Positions 1 to 10,728 of a stretch of 64,000 nt of DNA are shown here, piece after piece. The position numbers and the translations under genes are program-made. The notes beneath the pieces were generated by a model that was not told where the DNA came from, did no database searches, and was given only the letters and a program-made list of their open reading frames with translations. Source of the stretch: Pogonophryne albipinna (taxonomy: Eukaryota > Chordata > Actinopteri > Perciformes > Artedidraconidae); assembly GCA_028583405.1 (NCBI GenBank), contig CM053257.1:32590636-32654635 (forward strand), given 5' to 3'. Position 1 is the first letter of the stretch. Each line of letters opens with the position of its first letter.

Positions 1-875
1 ACACAGTGCTGGTCCGTCAGGCTGCGCTCCTCGCACAGCTGGTGGCCGTTGCTCCAGAACTTGTAGCAGTCCTCATGAAGCTGCAGAGCGTAGCGCTGGA
101 AAGCCACGCCTCGTGCATGCTGGCTGTACACTCGCAGAGCCTGGGCCAGCTGGTTCTTGTGCACGGTCGTTGTGTAGTTATGGGGGAGGTTGGACTGGTA
201 GGCACTGTGAGCCAGAGGCAGGGCTTTCTGACACCTGTTCTCAGAAAACTTTGTATCAGCGTCGAGAAAACCCTCCAAAACCTTCAGCTGGCCCTGAACC
301 TTTGACCAAAGCTCTGCTATTTCCTCCTCTGTGTTGCTGATGAGGACCTGGTGGAGCTTAGAGGCGATCTGGACCCACTTGGAGTAGGTCGGCAGCTCAA
401 AGTGTGAAGGCTGAGGGTTGCGACCAACGCTGTCGTCGAAGCCTTTCTTGGTGAGCACCAGCTCCACGTGCTGCCAGAGGAACTCCTTCAGGCTGCAGTC
501 TGTCAGCTGGCCGCCCATCAACAGAGTCGCTGGATCTCCGCTGTAACTCGTCTGTCGCGCTGAGCGTCTCATCTGCTGATATCTCCGCGGGCCCGTCACC
601 ACCACGGCTGGCTCGGTTTCACTCACGGTGCAGGTGGAGCGCAGCTGGCTGATCAACGCGCCCACAGGGTCCTCGTCAACTGTCGGGATCACGTACACGA
701 AGGCCTGGTTGGCGGGAACGGTGAACAGGCAGTTGCTGCTCTGATTGGTCAAGACTCTGCTCTTACGGAAGATGCGGTAGATCTGGTCCTCGAGCGCGTG
801 CTGCAGCCTCCTCCTGGGGGAGTGCTTCTTGGGTTTGTCGGGGTTTCCTCCAGACTCTGAGCCGTTTGTAGAGAC
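1..875 (-). CDS. smg8: smg8 exon 2, 5' part (runs off the window)
   Basis: SMG8 binds SMG9 and SMG1 in the kinase complex that phosphorylates UPF1 in nonsense-mediated mRNA decay, and it restrains the kinase. Read on the minus strand from 875, the frame is open for 291 codons to the window edge. It contains segments I recognise from vertebrate SMG8: a basic PDKPKKHSPRRR stretch, then RIFRKSRVLTNQS, NCLFTVPANQAFVYVIP, LKEFLWQHVELVLTKKGFDD, VGRNPQPSHFELPTY and KFWSNGHQLCEERSL. The acceptor AG is at 876-877 after a T-rich stretch, and the phase (0) matches the end of exon 1. The remaining C-terminal half lies left of the window. The family call is firm; the exon boundary is inferred from the AG and the phase match. 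Confidence 0.95.
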
Positions 876-1094
876 CTTTGAAACAACAGACAAAAGAGAT
901 GTCAAATAAATGTTACATGCAATGGAGTTTATATGAGATAACTCTGGAACTCCCTCCACAGCCACGTCCAATCTGCCAACACTCCCACGTCATTAAAAAA
1001 AAAAAATCCCTCAATTCACCTTTTCACTCTTGCCTTCAACTCCTAATCCGCTAACCCCTCGCCCTTATTCCACCTAGTTTAGCACTTTTTACTT

Positions 1095-1200
1095 TTGTTG
1101 TTATTTTTCTTCTTAACTTGCTTGTAAAGCGCTTTGAGCACAAGGAAAAGCGCTATATAAGTGACTTGTATTATTATCATTATTATTATAATATCTTTAA
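1095..1200 (+). repeat. LINE/SINE 3'-tail fragment with TTA microsatellite
   Basis: The motif TGTAAAGCGCTTTGAGCAC followed by AAGCGCTATATAAGTGA and an ATT-rich run is the usual 3' end of fish L2-like LINEs and their SINE partners. Only the tail is present. The call rests on motif memory. Confidence 0.5.
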
Positions 1201-1689
1201 CCAAGGCCGGTTTGAATAAGTGACTTGTCTTTGTCAACATTTGTTTTGTTTCCTTATCTCTAAATATGGTGAATGTTATTTGTGCATCGTGTTATTTAGT
1301 CTATTGTCTTTGATTGTTTTTTTTATAAATGATTGTCTTTTACTGTTCTGTTTTCAATGTGTTGCGTGAGTTAGGGCTGCTCGATTATGGCAAAAATCAT
1401 AATCTCGATTATTTGGGTCAATAATTGATATCACGATTATTAAAAACGATTATCCAATTACTTTGATAACATCAATTTATTGGCGAAAAAAAATGTGAAC
1501 AGTATGTTTTTAACAGTTGATTACCATGAACTTTAAGTATAATTCAACTGAAAAAAAAAAAAAAAAATTGTTTATAAAAAATGTAAAAGTAATAATAATT
1601 AAAGCTGCAAGCAGCGTTGAGCGGGTCTTCGACGCTCCGCAGGCTGTTGTCCGCACGTCGACGTGTGTGTAGGTGTCTCGAGGACTCGA

Positions 1690-3390
1690 CCGTTGGCAAA
1701 CGTGGGAAGTTTCAGGCCGATCGGACAATGTTTTTGAGTTACAGCAGTAACACAAACATTGTGTTTCATGGCGGGTGATCTGTCGACATGGCAACGGCAT
1801 TTGATGACACCCCATAATATGCTTAGATGTGTTGAGGGCTGCATCGTTATCAAACCTGTGAAGTGTTGTGCCGTTTGGAGCATGTTAACTGGAGTTATGA
1901 GAAAACCGTGTTACACGGCGACCATTTTGTTACCATAGCAACGACATTTGAAGAAATCTCAAAACTGACACATATATGTCTCGAGGGCTTGACGGTTAGC
2001 ACACATGTACAGTTTGAACAGTTTTTGACCATTTACACAGGACTTATAGCAATATCGTGCTTAACGGCGAGGGGTGTGTTGCCATGGCAACAGCTTTTGG
2101 GCATATTGAGGTGTTGAGGGCCGGACCATTAGCCATCATATGAAATCTGGTGACGTTTGGAAGTTTTTCCATTGAGTTAGGACAACACCGTGTTTCATGG
2201 CGAGGGACGCGTTGCCATGGAAATGGCATATGATGACATCCCATAATTGGCGTAGAGCTGTTGAGGGCCGGACCATTGACTGTCATCTGAAGTCTGGTGC
2301 AGTTTGGACCATTTTCCATTGAATTAGGACAACACCGTGTTTCATGGCGAGGGATGCGTTGCCATGGAAACGGGATAAGATGTCATCCCATAATTGACAT
2401 AGAGCTGTTGAGGGCCGGACCATTAATGATAGTCTGAAGTCTGGTGCTGTTTGGACCATTTTCCATAGAATTACGACAACACCAGGTTTTTGGCGAGGGA
2501 TGCGTTACCATGGCAACGGCATATGATGACATCCCATAATTGTCATAGAGCTGTTGAGGGCCGGACCATTAATGATAGTCTGAAGTCTGGTGCGGTTTGG
2601 ACGATTTTCCATAGAAATACGACAACACCAGGTTTTATGGCGAGGGATGTGTTACCATGGCAACGGCATATGATGACATCCCATAATTGGCATAGAGCTG
2701 TTGAGGGCCGGACCATTAACTGTCATGTGAAGTCTGGTGCAGTTTGGACCATTTTCCATTGACTTAAGACAACATTGTGTTTTATGGCGAGGCATGCGTT
2801 GCCATGGAAACGGCATATGATGACATCCCATAATTGGCGTAGAGCTGTTGAGGGCCGCACCATCAATGATAGTCTGAAGTCTGGTGCTGTTTGGACAATT
2901 TTCCATAGAATTACAACAACATCGTATTTTTTGGCGAAGGATGCGTTTCCATGGCAACGGCATACGGTGAGATTTTAGATTTCACGTAGAGCTGTTGAGG
3001 GCCGGACCATTAATGATAGTCTGAACTCTGGTGCCGTTTGGACGATTTCCCATTGAATTACAACAACACCAATTTTTTTGGCGAGGGATGCATTGCCATG
3101 GAAACGGCATACGGTGAGATCTCAGATTTCACGTTGAGCTGTTGAGGCATGGACCAGTGATATAAAAGTGAAGATTGGGGGACGATGGGACCGTGTCCAT
3201 TGGATTTACAGCGACACCGTTGTTTATGGCGAAGGATCCGTCGCCATGGTAACGCCAAATTAAGTAACATCAGATTTGTCCTAGAGCTGTTCAGGGCTGT
3301 AGTGTTAACCATCATGTGAAGTTTGGTGGCGTTCTGAGTATGTCAGTTTGAGTTATGACATCATCGTGTTCCATGGCGAGGGACCGCCTA
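1690..3390 (+). repeat. 147-bp tandem array, about 11 units
   Basis: The anchor (G/A)CCATGG(C/A)AACGGCAT recurs near 2081, 2214, 2361, 2507, 2654, 2801, 2948, 3094 and 3243, mostly 146-149 bp apart (one interval is 133). Degenerate units lie at about 1786 and 1935. Each unit also carries GTTGAGGGCCGGACCATT and GTCTGAAGTCTGGTG. Open frames in the array are by-products of the repetition, not genes. Confidence 0.85.
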
Positions 3391-4043
3391 GCATCGAGCG
3401 AACGCGAACTTTGGCGCCAAATAACGGCTCCGCCGTGCGAAAGAAAAAAACTTCCGTGATAACTTTAAATTGCCCATGACTCGTGAAGCTACCCGACGAA
3501 TTTCGAGCCGTACGGATAAAGTCCCTAGGACAAGATAGATTTTGCGCGGAGGACGAAAAACGCGATAAATCGCGTTTTTCCGACACAAAATTCAAAATGG
3601 CCGACTTCCTGTACGTTATTTTATACCCCTCAAAGAGGCTTTTTGGTTAGTCTCCGCACCCTAGATATGCGTAGCGAGTTTCGTTCGTTTACGTGAAAGT
3701 TAAAGTAGGGGGAGTTAACGTTAAAAACGGAAGTGGGCGTGGCCTACGCAATTTTTGACGCAAAGTTCCGGAACCAATTACATATCTCAAGTTGCGCAAC
3801 TTCTGACGTGCGTGCAAACTTTGGTGAGTTTTCACATATGTTGCGGGGGTCAAAAGTGCGTTCCAAAAGTTCAAATAATAATCATAATAATAATGAATAA
3901 TCGGTCCGATCTCAATAATGTGCTATTTAACATTAGCCCACCTCACTGTAGTGGCATGGGCTACCAACTGACATGATTTAGGCCACTTTTAATGGGCTTT
4001 TGCCCCATGTTTTCACTGTTTTTTGTGGGTTTTGCATGGTTAT

Positions 4044-4239
4044 CGCTCGCTATGCGAGCGACTAAATTGATCGTACGATATCAATTATGCGAGTTGCAGT
4101 CACGTGGGCTCCGCCCACGTGACTGGGCTCACGCGGCCTATCAGCCGTCATGATTTCCGAACCTTTTCTGTGCTTTTGCCGGTCGTTTTCCCTGTTTTTG
4201 GGTGTTTTTCGCAGGTTTATCGGTCGCTGCGCGACCGAT
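4044..4239. repeat. Cluster of three tight GC-rich hairpins
   Basis: There are three inverted repeats with 3-nt loops: a 7-bp stem at 4044-4060 (CGCTCGC/GCGAGCG), a 13-bp stem at 4097-4125 (loop TCC) and a 9-bp stem at 4219-4239 (loop TGC). They sit about 40-180 bp before the right end of the nested repeat. Confidence 0.75.
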
Positions 4240-4581
4240 TTCAATAGGGTCTTCGCCGACCTAGGTCTCAGACCCTAATAATAAAAAAATAATCGTTGTA
4301 ATTCGATTACGTCGTTTTCGTAATCGCTGCAAGCCATAATCGTAATTGCGATTACAATACGATTAATTGAGCAGCCCTAGCGTGAGTGTTGTTTCGGGAC
4401 TCTCTTGAACAAGACTGTGATATTACTACTTGTTTTACTAAACAACAACATCGGAGCACTTCACCCTCTGGAACACAGCAACTCTTTGTTTTAAGATTGT
4501 ACAACGACCCCTGGGTAAGTGGCAATGGTTTCTCTACCACCCGTTTGTAAATTAAAACTTGATAAAAGATAAGAAGCAGAC

Positions 4582-5190
4582 CTTCATGGAGCCGTTCATC
4601 TGGAAGACGAAGAGCAGGCGAGGAGGGCATGGCCGACAGTTCAGCTTCCACTCTTTGGACACCGGGCAATCCTTGATGGCAGCCCGGATCAGAGGCAGCA
4701 CCTTCTGTCTCAGAGCATCCAGGGCCCGGAAGAGACGGTCATAAGTCACATCAAAAGTCTGGTTCGGGTGCACCAGCAGGAGCACGTGACACACGGAGAA
4801 GATGTAGAGTAAATGCAGGCAGTGCTGTCGGTCCAGGTCTTGCCACAGCTCGTGGGAGTCGGAGTGTCCGGTATTGGCGCTCAGAGACTCGCAGGCACGC
4901 AATAGCTGCCGGCTGTCGGACACGGAGGACAGCAACAGGTACAAAACCCGGTTCTCCTGGTGGTAGAAAGCCTCGATGCTGCTGTCCGCCGTACCGCCAT
5001 CTTCCGGTCCTCCGAACAACGAGAAGATGTGTTTGTCCGCGAGACTGTTGACGATAGATTCTTTAGGCGCGCCCGGTTGCATGTTGCTTTTACCGAAAAT
5101 ACCGACAACACACAAGCCTTCCTCCCGGTAAGCTACGTCCTCCTGGAGGTCCGCCTGAAGCAGAGCCTCCATACTCAGAGGGAGAGCCAT
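4582..5190 (-). CDS. smg8: smg8 exon 1 (start of coding sequence)
   Basis: This exon gives 203 codons, from an ATG at 5188-5190 to a GT donor at 4580-4581 (GTCTGC). The N-terminal domain of SMG8 has a degenerate G-domain fold that pairs with SMG9. The visible motif CVVGIFGKSN lies about 30 residues in, followed by HCLHLLYIFSVCHVLLLVHP, TFDVTYDRLFRALDALRQKV and KDCPVSKEWKLNCRPCPPR, all characteristic of the family. I chose the second Met (MALPLSMEALL) because it aligns with the usual vertebrate start and has A at -3 and G at +4. An in-frame ATG 15 nt upstream (5203-5205) could add five residues. Fish exon 1 is shorter than the mammalian one because a low-complexity insert after the G motif is missing. 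Past the donor the frame runs only 14 codons into the intron before a stop. Confidence 0.95.
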
Positions 5191-5300
5191 GTTTGTTCCC
5201 TTCATGGTGGAAAGCGGGGGAAGAAAAACAAAGACGCACTTATTTCCGGTTCCCTTAACTAAAATGTCCGAGCAGACACTATTTTAGGTTCCTTTTTTAA
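5191..5300 (-). promoter_or_regulatory. Likely smg8 5' UTR and core promoter
   Basis: Directly upstream of the smg8 ATG. An ETS/GABPA-type site, ACCGGAAAT on the minus strand, lies at 5242-5250, typical of TATA-less housekeeping promoters. No TATA box is seen. The transcription start is not determinable from sequence alone. Confidence 0.45.
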
Positions 5301-7080
5301 TAACAATTAACGTTATGTTTCTAAGCCCTAGTGATTTAAGATAAATCCATATTGACACAACATTGTATTACACTACATTTTAAACAATAATCAGTTTTTC
5401 AGCATTATTATGATTATGTATATAACTAGACCAGTCCATGTATATTTCGTCATATGCATATTTTTACATATTTATTCTTGTTATATATTGTAGTTCAATG
5501 TGCACATGTTTTACTTGAACTTCTTTATTTATTATAAATATTTTACATGTATTTATGTTTTATTCTGAAATGGAGCGACTGTAACCAAATACATTTTCCC
5601 TGGTGAAAAGTATATATATTGTGATTCAGAAAAACAGGTAAAGAATGACATGCTTGATAATAAAAATAAAACCAAATTATTGAACATCTCTGCTAATACA
5701 TAAGAAAGTAAAACATTTAATTAAATAGAATACAAAGAATGCACAAACAGGCAATGGGTAATGAAACCCAATGAATAGTTGTGCTATAGCTAAAGTTATA
5801 TATTAAAATGTCTTGTTTCTTCTCCAAAAAAACAACCGTATAGATCTCAAGTTACACTGAAATAAAACAGCAACGTCATCACATTAAAGAAGCTGGTACT
5901 TGAGGCTCAAAACATTTTTTCAGCCCTATACACATATTGCACAGTGTTGGTTTAATTGGAAAAAACATTTTGAGTGGACAGCAAAACAAATGTCTTAGAG
6001 GGAAGGCGTGTGGCGTAGTGGGTTAGTGCGTTGGTCTTCAGATCGGGGGGGGCACAGGTTCAAACCCTACTGCAGTCAGCATGTCATTGTGTCCATGGGC
6101 AAGACACTTAACCCCAAATTGCTCCTGTGGGGATTGCCCACATTGAGTAAGTCGCTTTGGATAAAAGCGTCTAACAAGTAACATGTATATTATAATGAAG
6201 GGAATAGACATCCAAATATTTTCCAGACAAAAGGGGAAAATGAAACACAGCGGTCCACCGACCACTCATACATTCACATGATGAGACCTTTAAAGCCATC
6301 GTGTTCTTCATCACTTATTCAACACTTTCAATGCTGCAGCTTAAAGCCTTTGAGACAGGTCACATGATCACTTGCTAAGCAAGTATATCTCACCAGCTGT
6401 AACGAAGCATACTAATTAGGTTATTACAACATGAGGCTAACCACATTGACTCCAGTTTCTCACTGAATCCTGACTATTGGTTTTAGATATAAAAAAATAT
6501 ATAATTAAGATATATAAATATCTAACATGCAGAATTTAAGTTATCTATATTGAAATTATGACTGGTCAAAACTACATTTATCTTTAATTTGAAGTTTGAC
6601 CAGTCATTATTTGAATCAAATCAACAATTTTGAATGGGGAAACGTAATTAGATATTCGATAATGGATCCACATTTTCCTGAATATGGCTGTAAATAAAAA
6701 ATACTATTCAATGTATAACACTGACAGGGTTGGACTGTTTTTCTAAATGTGTATTGACATACAAACAAAAAAAAGTAAAACATTTGAATACATGTTTGTT
6801 AAAATTTCACTTATACTTTCTAAAAAACAAGTACATATTTGATATTATAAAAAAGTACTACAGTAGGCTACTTTAGTAAATGTAGGCCACCTTAGTTACA
6901 GTCTGTTATTTATTGTGGGATTCTATTGATATACATCTTACATTAAGGTTTCCTGTTATAAAATGTATCTACTTTTCTACTTTTGTTCATGAGATTTTTT
7001 CTAGGATGATGAAAAAGGGATTGACAATATAATACTGTCTTAGTTTGACATCATACATATGACCAAACACACCCCCATGT
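5301..7080. other. smg8-ppm1e intergenic region (head to head)
   Basis: AT-rich sequence between two divergent genes. Apart from one SINE (6006-6185) I see no exon, RNA gene or bounded transposon in it. Confidence 0.7.
6006..6185 (+). mobile_element. tRNA-derived SINE, copy A
   Basis: The head resembles a tRNA promoter: A-box-like GTGGCGTAGTGGGTTAGTGC and B box GGTTCAAACCC about 35 bp later. It is followed by a conserved body (AAATTGCTCCTGTGGGGATT) and the tail GTCGCTTTGGATAAAAGCGT. Three relatives lie at 38556-38755, 39923-40100 and 41532-41705. Confidence 0.85.
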
Positions 7081-7081
7081 C

Positions 7082-7143
7082 TATAAAAAGCTCTCAGACG
7101 TCAGAGGCAGCGCTGCATGCGCGTTCACGACTCTCTGACGTCA
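7082..7143 (+). promoter_or_regulatory. Candidate ppm1e core promoter: TATA box and full CRE
   Basis: TATAAAAAG at 7082-7090 is followed by GACGTC at about 7098 and a perfect palindromic cAMP-response element TGACGTCA at 7136-7143. An NRF1-like GCATGCGCG lies between. The ATG is 330-390 bp downstream through a CpG-rich, TC-rich leader. The motifs are visible; that they drive ppm1e is inferred from position. Confidence 0.5.
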
Positions 7144-7469
7144 CATTCGTGTGATCATCCGAAATCCCTGATAACGCGATGCGCGTTCCCGCTCGGTTCT
7201 GAATGGGGGGTTCAGTCCAGATACTGACAGTCCAGTCCAGTACAGTAGCACACCCGGAGAAAGTGCACTCATCCCGGCAGGTCCGCTGCTCTCACACGCG
7301 CACCGGTACTCCACGCGCCCCCGGTAGTTCACACTCATTCAGGTAGTCTGCGCGTGCACGACTCAGTGTACCGACTCCTCTTCTTTTTCTTCTCCTTCTT
7401 CTTCTCAGCCCGGAGAAGTTAGTGCACTGACGGGAGGAGTTGTCGCTGTCTGTCCAGGAATGAGAGATG

Positions 7470-7651
7470 ATGGCCGGCTCTATAGCAGAGGAGAAAACCT
7501 TCCGACGGTTCCTGGAGCTCTTCCTGCGGGAGATGAGGATGCCTCTGCAGGAGAGCGACCCTCCGCCGCTGCGCCCCTTGTCGGACTTGATGACTGAGGA
7601 CGAAGTGGAGGGGGAATGCCTCGACCTGTGTCTCCAGCACCTCTACAAATA
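7470..7651 (+). CDS. ppm1e: ppm1e exon 1 (residues 1-60)
   Basis: First coding exon of a PP2C-family, metal-dependent Ser/Thr phosphatase that in mammals dephosphorylates PAK and CaM kinases, mainly in brain nuclei. The residues [19 protein letters not shown] match the PPM1E N-terminus, and [18 protein letters not shown] matches the end of mammalian exon 1. An ATG immediately before (7467) is in frame, but the second Met fits the family start. The donor GTTGAG begins at 7652 and splits a Tyr codon (TA|T), which exon 2 completes; reading on gives a false TAG at 7650-7652. The long Glu/Pro-rich N-terminal insert of mammalian PPM1E is nearly absent here. Confidence 0.93.
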
Positions 7652-8988
7652 GTTGAGTAACCACTTTTACTCTAATTGCATGTTGTTATCTAGCGATTGT
7701 AAACGTTTAAGTATAAAATGAAGTGACTGTCGCAGCTTTAATGTTCGTGTTTCGGACCGGGCGCTGTGTTGACCCTGGTCCCGGTCCACATCAGATAAGC
7801 CCCGCAGGATGAGAGACACCTGCTTCATGCTGGGTGTCTCCAACAACACCAAGTTTAAACAAAGTGCGTTTATTGAAACATAATGGGGAATGAAAGAAAA
7901 AGCAGAAGTGAACAGATCTACACACGACCAGGGTATTAGCCTGTATTATATATCTCGTATATTCCCTCCTTTATTTGTGTTATAATGCCCCCAATGTACG
8001 CGGTGGTGACGGTACCGGAGGTCCACAAAAAGGTGAACCCCTGCTTTTGCGTAACAGCCCGACGTCATGATGGTGTAGGAGGGGGAGGAAGTCATCGCCA
8101 TCACTGCTGAGCGTATCTTCATGCAGGCTAAAAATAACCGGTTACGTTATTAGCCTCAATCGTTCGTCTTAAAATCCGAGACATTGACTAAAATGTGGCG
8201 TAGTGAAATGCGAAATATCTGGAAATATATCATGAGAACGTCAGTGTCTAAATCTCATTGATGCATTGTAACCTAATTCATACATATTATTTAAAGGACT
8301 GCTAGTGCTATATATATCATATGAATGATTTCAATTAATTCGATCTAGAGTTGAAAAGAAGGGAATGACTTCTCAGAGGCGGTGGAAAAAGCTCTGCCCT
8401 GAGCTCTGCTGCCTGGCCTGGTTTTGAATCAAAAATAGGTGCAGAAACTGTGCTGGAAAGAAAAGGGTGGAAGGACTCATCTAGGGCACTGAGTGGCAAG
8501 GGGGGCTGCTGCTCGCATGTAGGAACGAAAAATGATTTTCACCGGCTGACGTTGCAAGCAGCAGATTCAAAAGGCTCATATGTCCATCTCCTAAGGTCAG
8601 GAGATGGGGAGCATATGTTGGAGGCAGGATGGATCAGTAGAGCCGTCAGGTGTTTCCAAGATAGAAAGCAGACCTGTTGTAGCAGCAATATAATCAGTGT
8701 TGATTCACCACACATTCATAATGTTACAATGTGATTGGCTGGTGGATATAAGGTCATTGAGCATTCAACATCTTTCACACTTTACCCTCCCCCTCCATAT
8801 TCTGCACTAACACGCGCATGACTATTCAATGTTGGAGACAAACGGTGGAAAAACGACAGATTTTTTGTTTTCTGTATTGAAGAATGTGTGTTACACTAAA
8901 AGGTTTCTGTTTAATGTGTCCACAAAGGCACATTCGTATGGTTGAGACTATCTTGGCTTTATGTTTGAATAGTCTTTCATGCTTTTAG

Positions 8989-9262
8989 TAGGGCAGCACA
9001 ATACAAATGGTCGTATGGACTAATGCAATATCCAAATCTGAGTATGTGCAATATTTTGAAAAGGCTAAATTAAATCAAGTATTAGTGGTGCACAAGAGAA
9101 GTCCGGACCTTAAACGGTATTCTACAGATCCTCTTAAAAATCACACCATGATAATGTATGGTGAGTTATGGTGAATAATGATCATTCCCTATAATCGTCA
9201 ATCATATTGGAGTTGCATTTGGTCAAAATAATCGCAATTTGTCGAGCAGCCGTAGTTTTTAA
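8989..9262. mobile_element. Small degenerate hAT-type element
   Basis: The ends TAGGGCAGCACAAT (8989) and GTCGAGCAGCCGTA (ending 9254) form an imperfect inverted repeat. The flanks GCTTTTAG and GTTTTTAA resemble a decayed 8-bp duplication. It is about 266 bp with no coding capacity. Confidence 0.5.
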
Positions 9263-9389
9263 GTCGCATTCTCCTTAACATAAGGAGACAAAGCTAAGCA
9301 ACAATTCAATACACATAGAATAGATAAGAACAGGTTAGTGTCAAGAGCTCAATAATGCCTCTAACAAACTGGAACTATCCGGCAACGCT

Positions 9390-9994
9390 CCATGGGACCT
9401 TATTTCGGAAAAATTATGTATTGAAGTCAATGGGGAGAGAAAGATTATCTCTCGATCCCGTTTGAATTGTGCCACGAATTACACATATGATGTTTGTCAA
9501 TCTTAAAAAATAATTTCCATGTCAAAAAAGTCACAGTTTGTCGTAAAACTGTTGAAATATAAGACTATGAAAAATACACAACTAGAAAGACTACAAATCC
9601 CAGAATCCCGGTCCCGCATGCTGGCTCTCACGAACTGACTAACTCCCCTTGTGTGTATGCACAGCTCTCAACGTGCCCAGACTTGGAGTGATTTTAACCT
9701 CGTTTAATACTTTCCGCCTCATTCTGAAAGAAAGAAGTGAAATGTTCCAACGTGACGGCCGTCTTGGTGTGTGGTGCGAGATGGGAGATGTAGTTCATTG
9801 AGCGGTTTCACACAAAAAAAAGTGTTACTTCACAGTTTTACAACACATTTTAATTTTTTTGACTTGCAAAATTATCTTTTAAATTGACAAACATCATATG
9901 TGTAATTCGTGGCACAATTCAAACGGGATCGAGAGATAATCTTTCTCTCCCCATTGACTTCAATACATAATTTTTCCGAAATAAGGTCCCATGG
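9390..9994. mobile_element. Fold-back MITE with about 170-bp arms
   Basis: The left arm (9390-9562) and right arm (about 9820-9994) are inverted copies, starting CCATGGGACCTTATTTCGG and ending with its complement. The outer 120 bp are nearly identical; the inner part has drifted. The spacer is about 255 bp. I could not assign a clear target-site duplication. Family unknown to me. Confidence 0.8.
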
Positions 9995-10378
9995 GTCGGA
10001 AGTAGATGGGCGGGACTTCGCCTCTCTATTCTTCAACACTCTCTAGAGAAACCAGGTGAGTCTATTAGCTGAACACACAACAAACTTACTTTCTAAACCT
10101 CTTCAGTTTAACCACACACTGTACAGAGCCCAAACTAAATATTTAGCCAAATTTCACCCCTTAGGAAACAGAAAAATCCAAGAGTATTTTCCCATATTAT
10201 CCCACATTGTGTGGATATGGACTAAATGAAAGATTGAGTTATTTAATTCTTCTTCTTTTTTGGACCAACACTATTTCAACAATCCATTTGGTGTCAGAAT
10301 AACAATGTTTTATATTTGTTTTCATTGCCATTTATGAAGGAAAGCACAACTGATTTTTAAGATGTAGTAGGAGATGGG

Positions 10379-10728
10379 GGGTGTTTCTCAATGTCGAGGA
10401 AGGCTCCTCCAGAGCCACTATTTCAAGGATGCTACGTCATCGAGTCCAGCCGAAGGACTGTTCCAATGTCCAGGATCCTTGGAATTCTACCGAGGCCGGC
10501 GTCCTTCGTTGCGGGAAATTTCGAGGCTGCACATGTGCATCCTCCGCGGTCTTAAAATCCCCACAATGCTTTGCGCATGGACCAATTTCCAAATCTTTGG
10601 CGGAAAATATAAGGCGGGGCCTCTCATATGACGCACACCTGTTAGCCTGTTAGCCTGTTCCATTCTTCGTTTTCCGAGGCTAGGAAGGATTCTTGCCTCG
10701 CTTCTGAAGGACCTGACTCGAAACACCC
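10379..10728 (+). mobile_element. MITE with GTGTTTCTCAATGTCGAGGA end, copy A
   Basis: It begins GGGTGTTTCTCAATGTCGAG and ends with GAAACACCC, an inner part of the right end having been lost. It is highly similar along its length to copy B at 43152-43542. Open frames here are accidental. Confidence 0.75.

Larger units (their letters stand above)
1591..4285. mobile_element. Nested repeat inside the hAT element
   Basis: It starts near AAGCTGCAAGCAGCG (1602) and ends near CCGACCTAGGTCTCAGACCC (4274), flanked on both sides by TAATAATAA-like sequence. The second hAT copy at 46.7 kb has only a short A/T stretch at this place, which identifies the insertion point. Internally it holds a tandem array of 147-bp units (1690-3390), a unique middle part, and three GC-rich hairpins near the right end. 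No transposase or reverse transcriptase is visible. Family unknown to me. Confidence 0.65.
1364..4387. mobile_element. Composite hAT-type element with 8-bp target-site duplication
   Basis: The ends are near-perfect inverted repeats: TAGGGCTGCTCGAT at 1372 and ATTGAGCAGCCCTA ending at 4379. They are flanked by an exact 8-bp duplication GCGTGAGT (1364-1371 and 4380-4387), the hAT signature. Only about 220 bp on the left and about 95 bp on the right belong to the hAT body; the 2.7 kb between is a second repeat (1591-4285). A shorter, uninterrupted relative sits at 46724-46979. No transposase is visible, so it is non-autonomous. Confidence 0.88.
876..4581 (-). other. smg8 intron 1
   Basis: This 3.7-kb intron separates smg8 exons 1 and 2. 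About 81% of it is the composite hAT-type element at 1372-4379. The rest holds a short LINE/SINE-type tail near 1100-1190 and about 190 bp of T-rich unique sequence next to exon 1. I see no other coding exon in it. Confidence 0.85.

Noticed and set aside
2490..3315. Several 67-103 codon frames in the smg8 intron
   Set aside because: They are translations of the 147-bp tandem units; 147 is a multiple of 3, so one open unit extends through the array.
4960..5262. 100-codon plus-strand frame opposite smg8 exon 1
   Set aside because: Antisense shadow; the minus strand carries the clear SMG8 protein.
6006..6080. tRNA gene
   Set aside because: A- and B-box-like motifs are present, but the sequence does not fold as a tRNA and continues into a SINE body and tail repeated elsewhere in the window.
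7467..7652. A complete 61-codon gene ending in TAG at 7650
   Set aside because: The TAG spans the exon 1 splice donor; exon 2 continues the Tyr codon and the ppm1e protein.
10374..10726. Open frames of 79-90 codons on both strands
   Set aside because: They lie in a MITE that recurs at 43152-43542 with similar accidental frames; there is no transposase-like motif.
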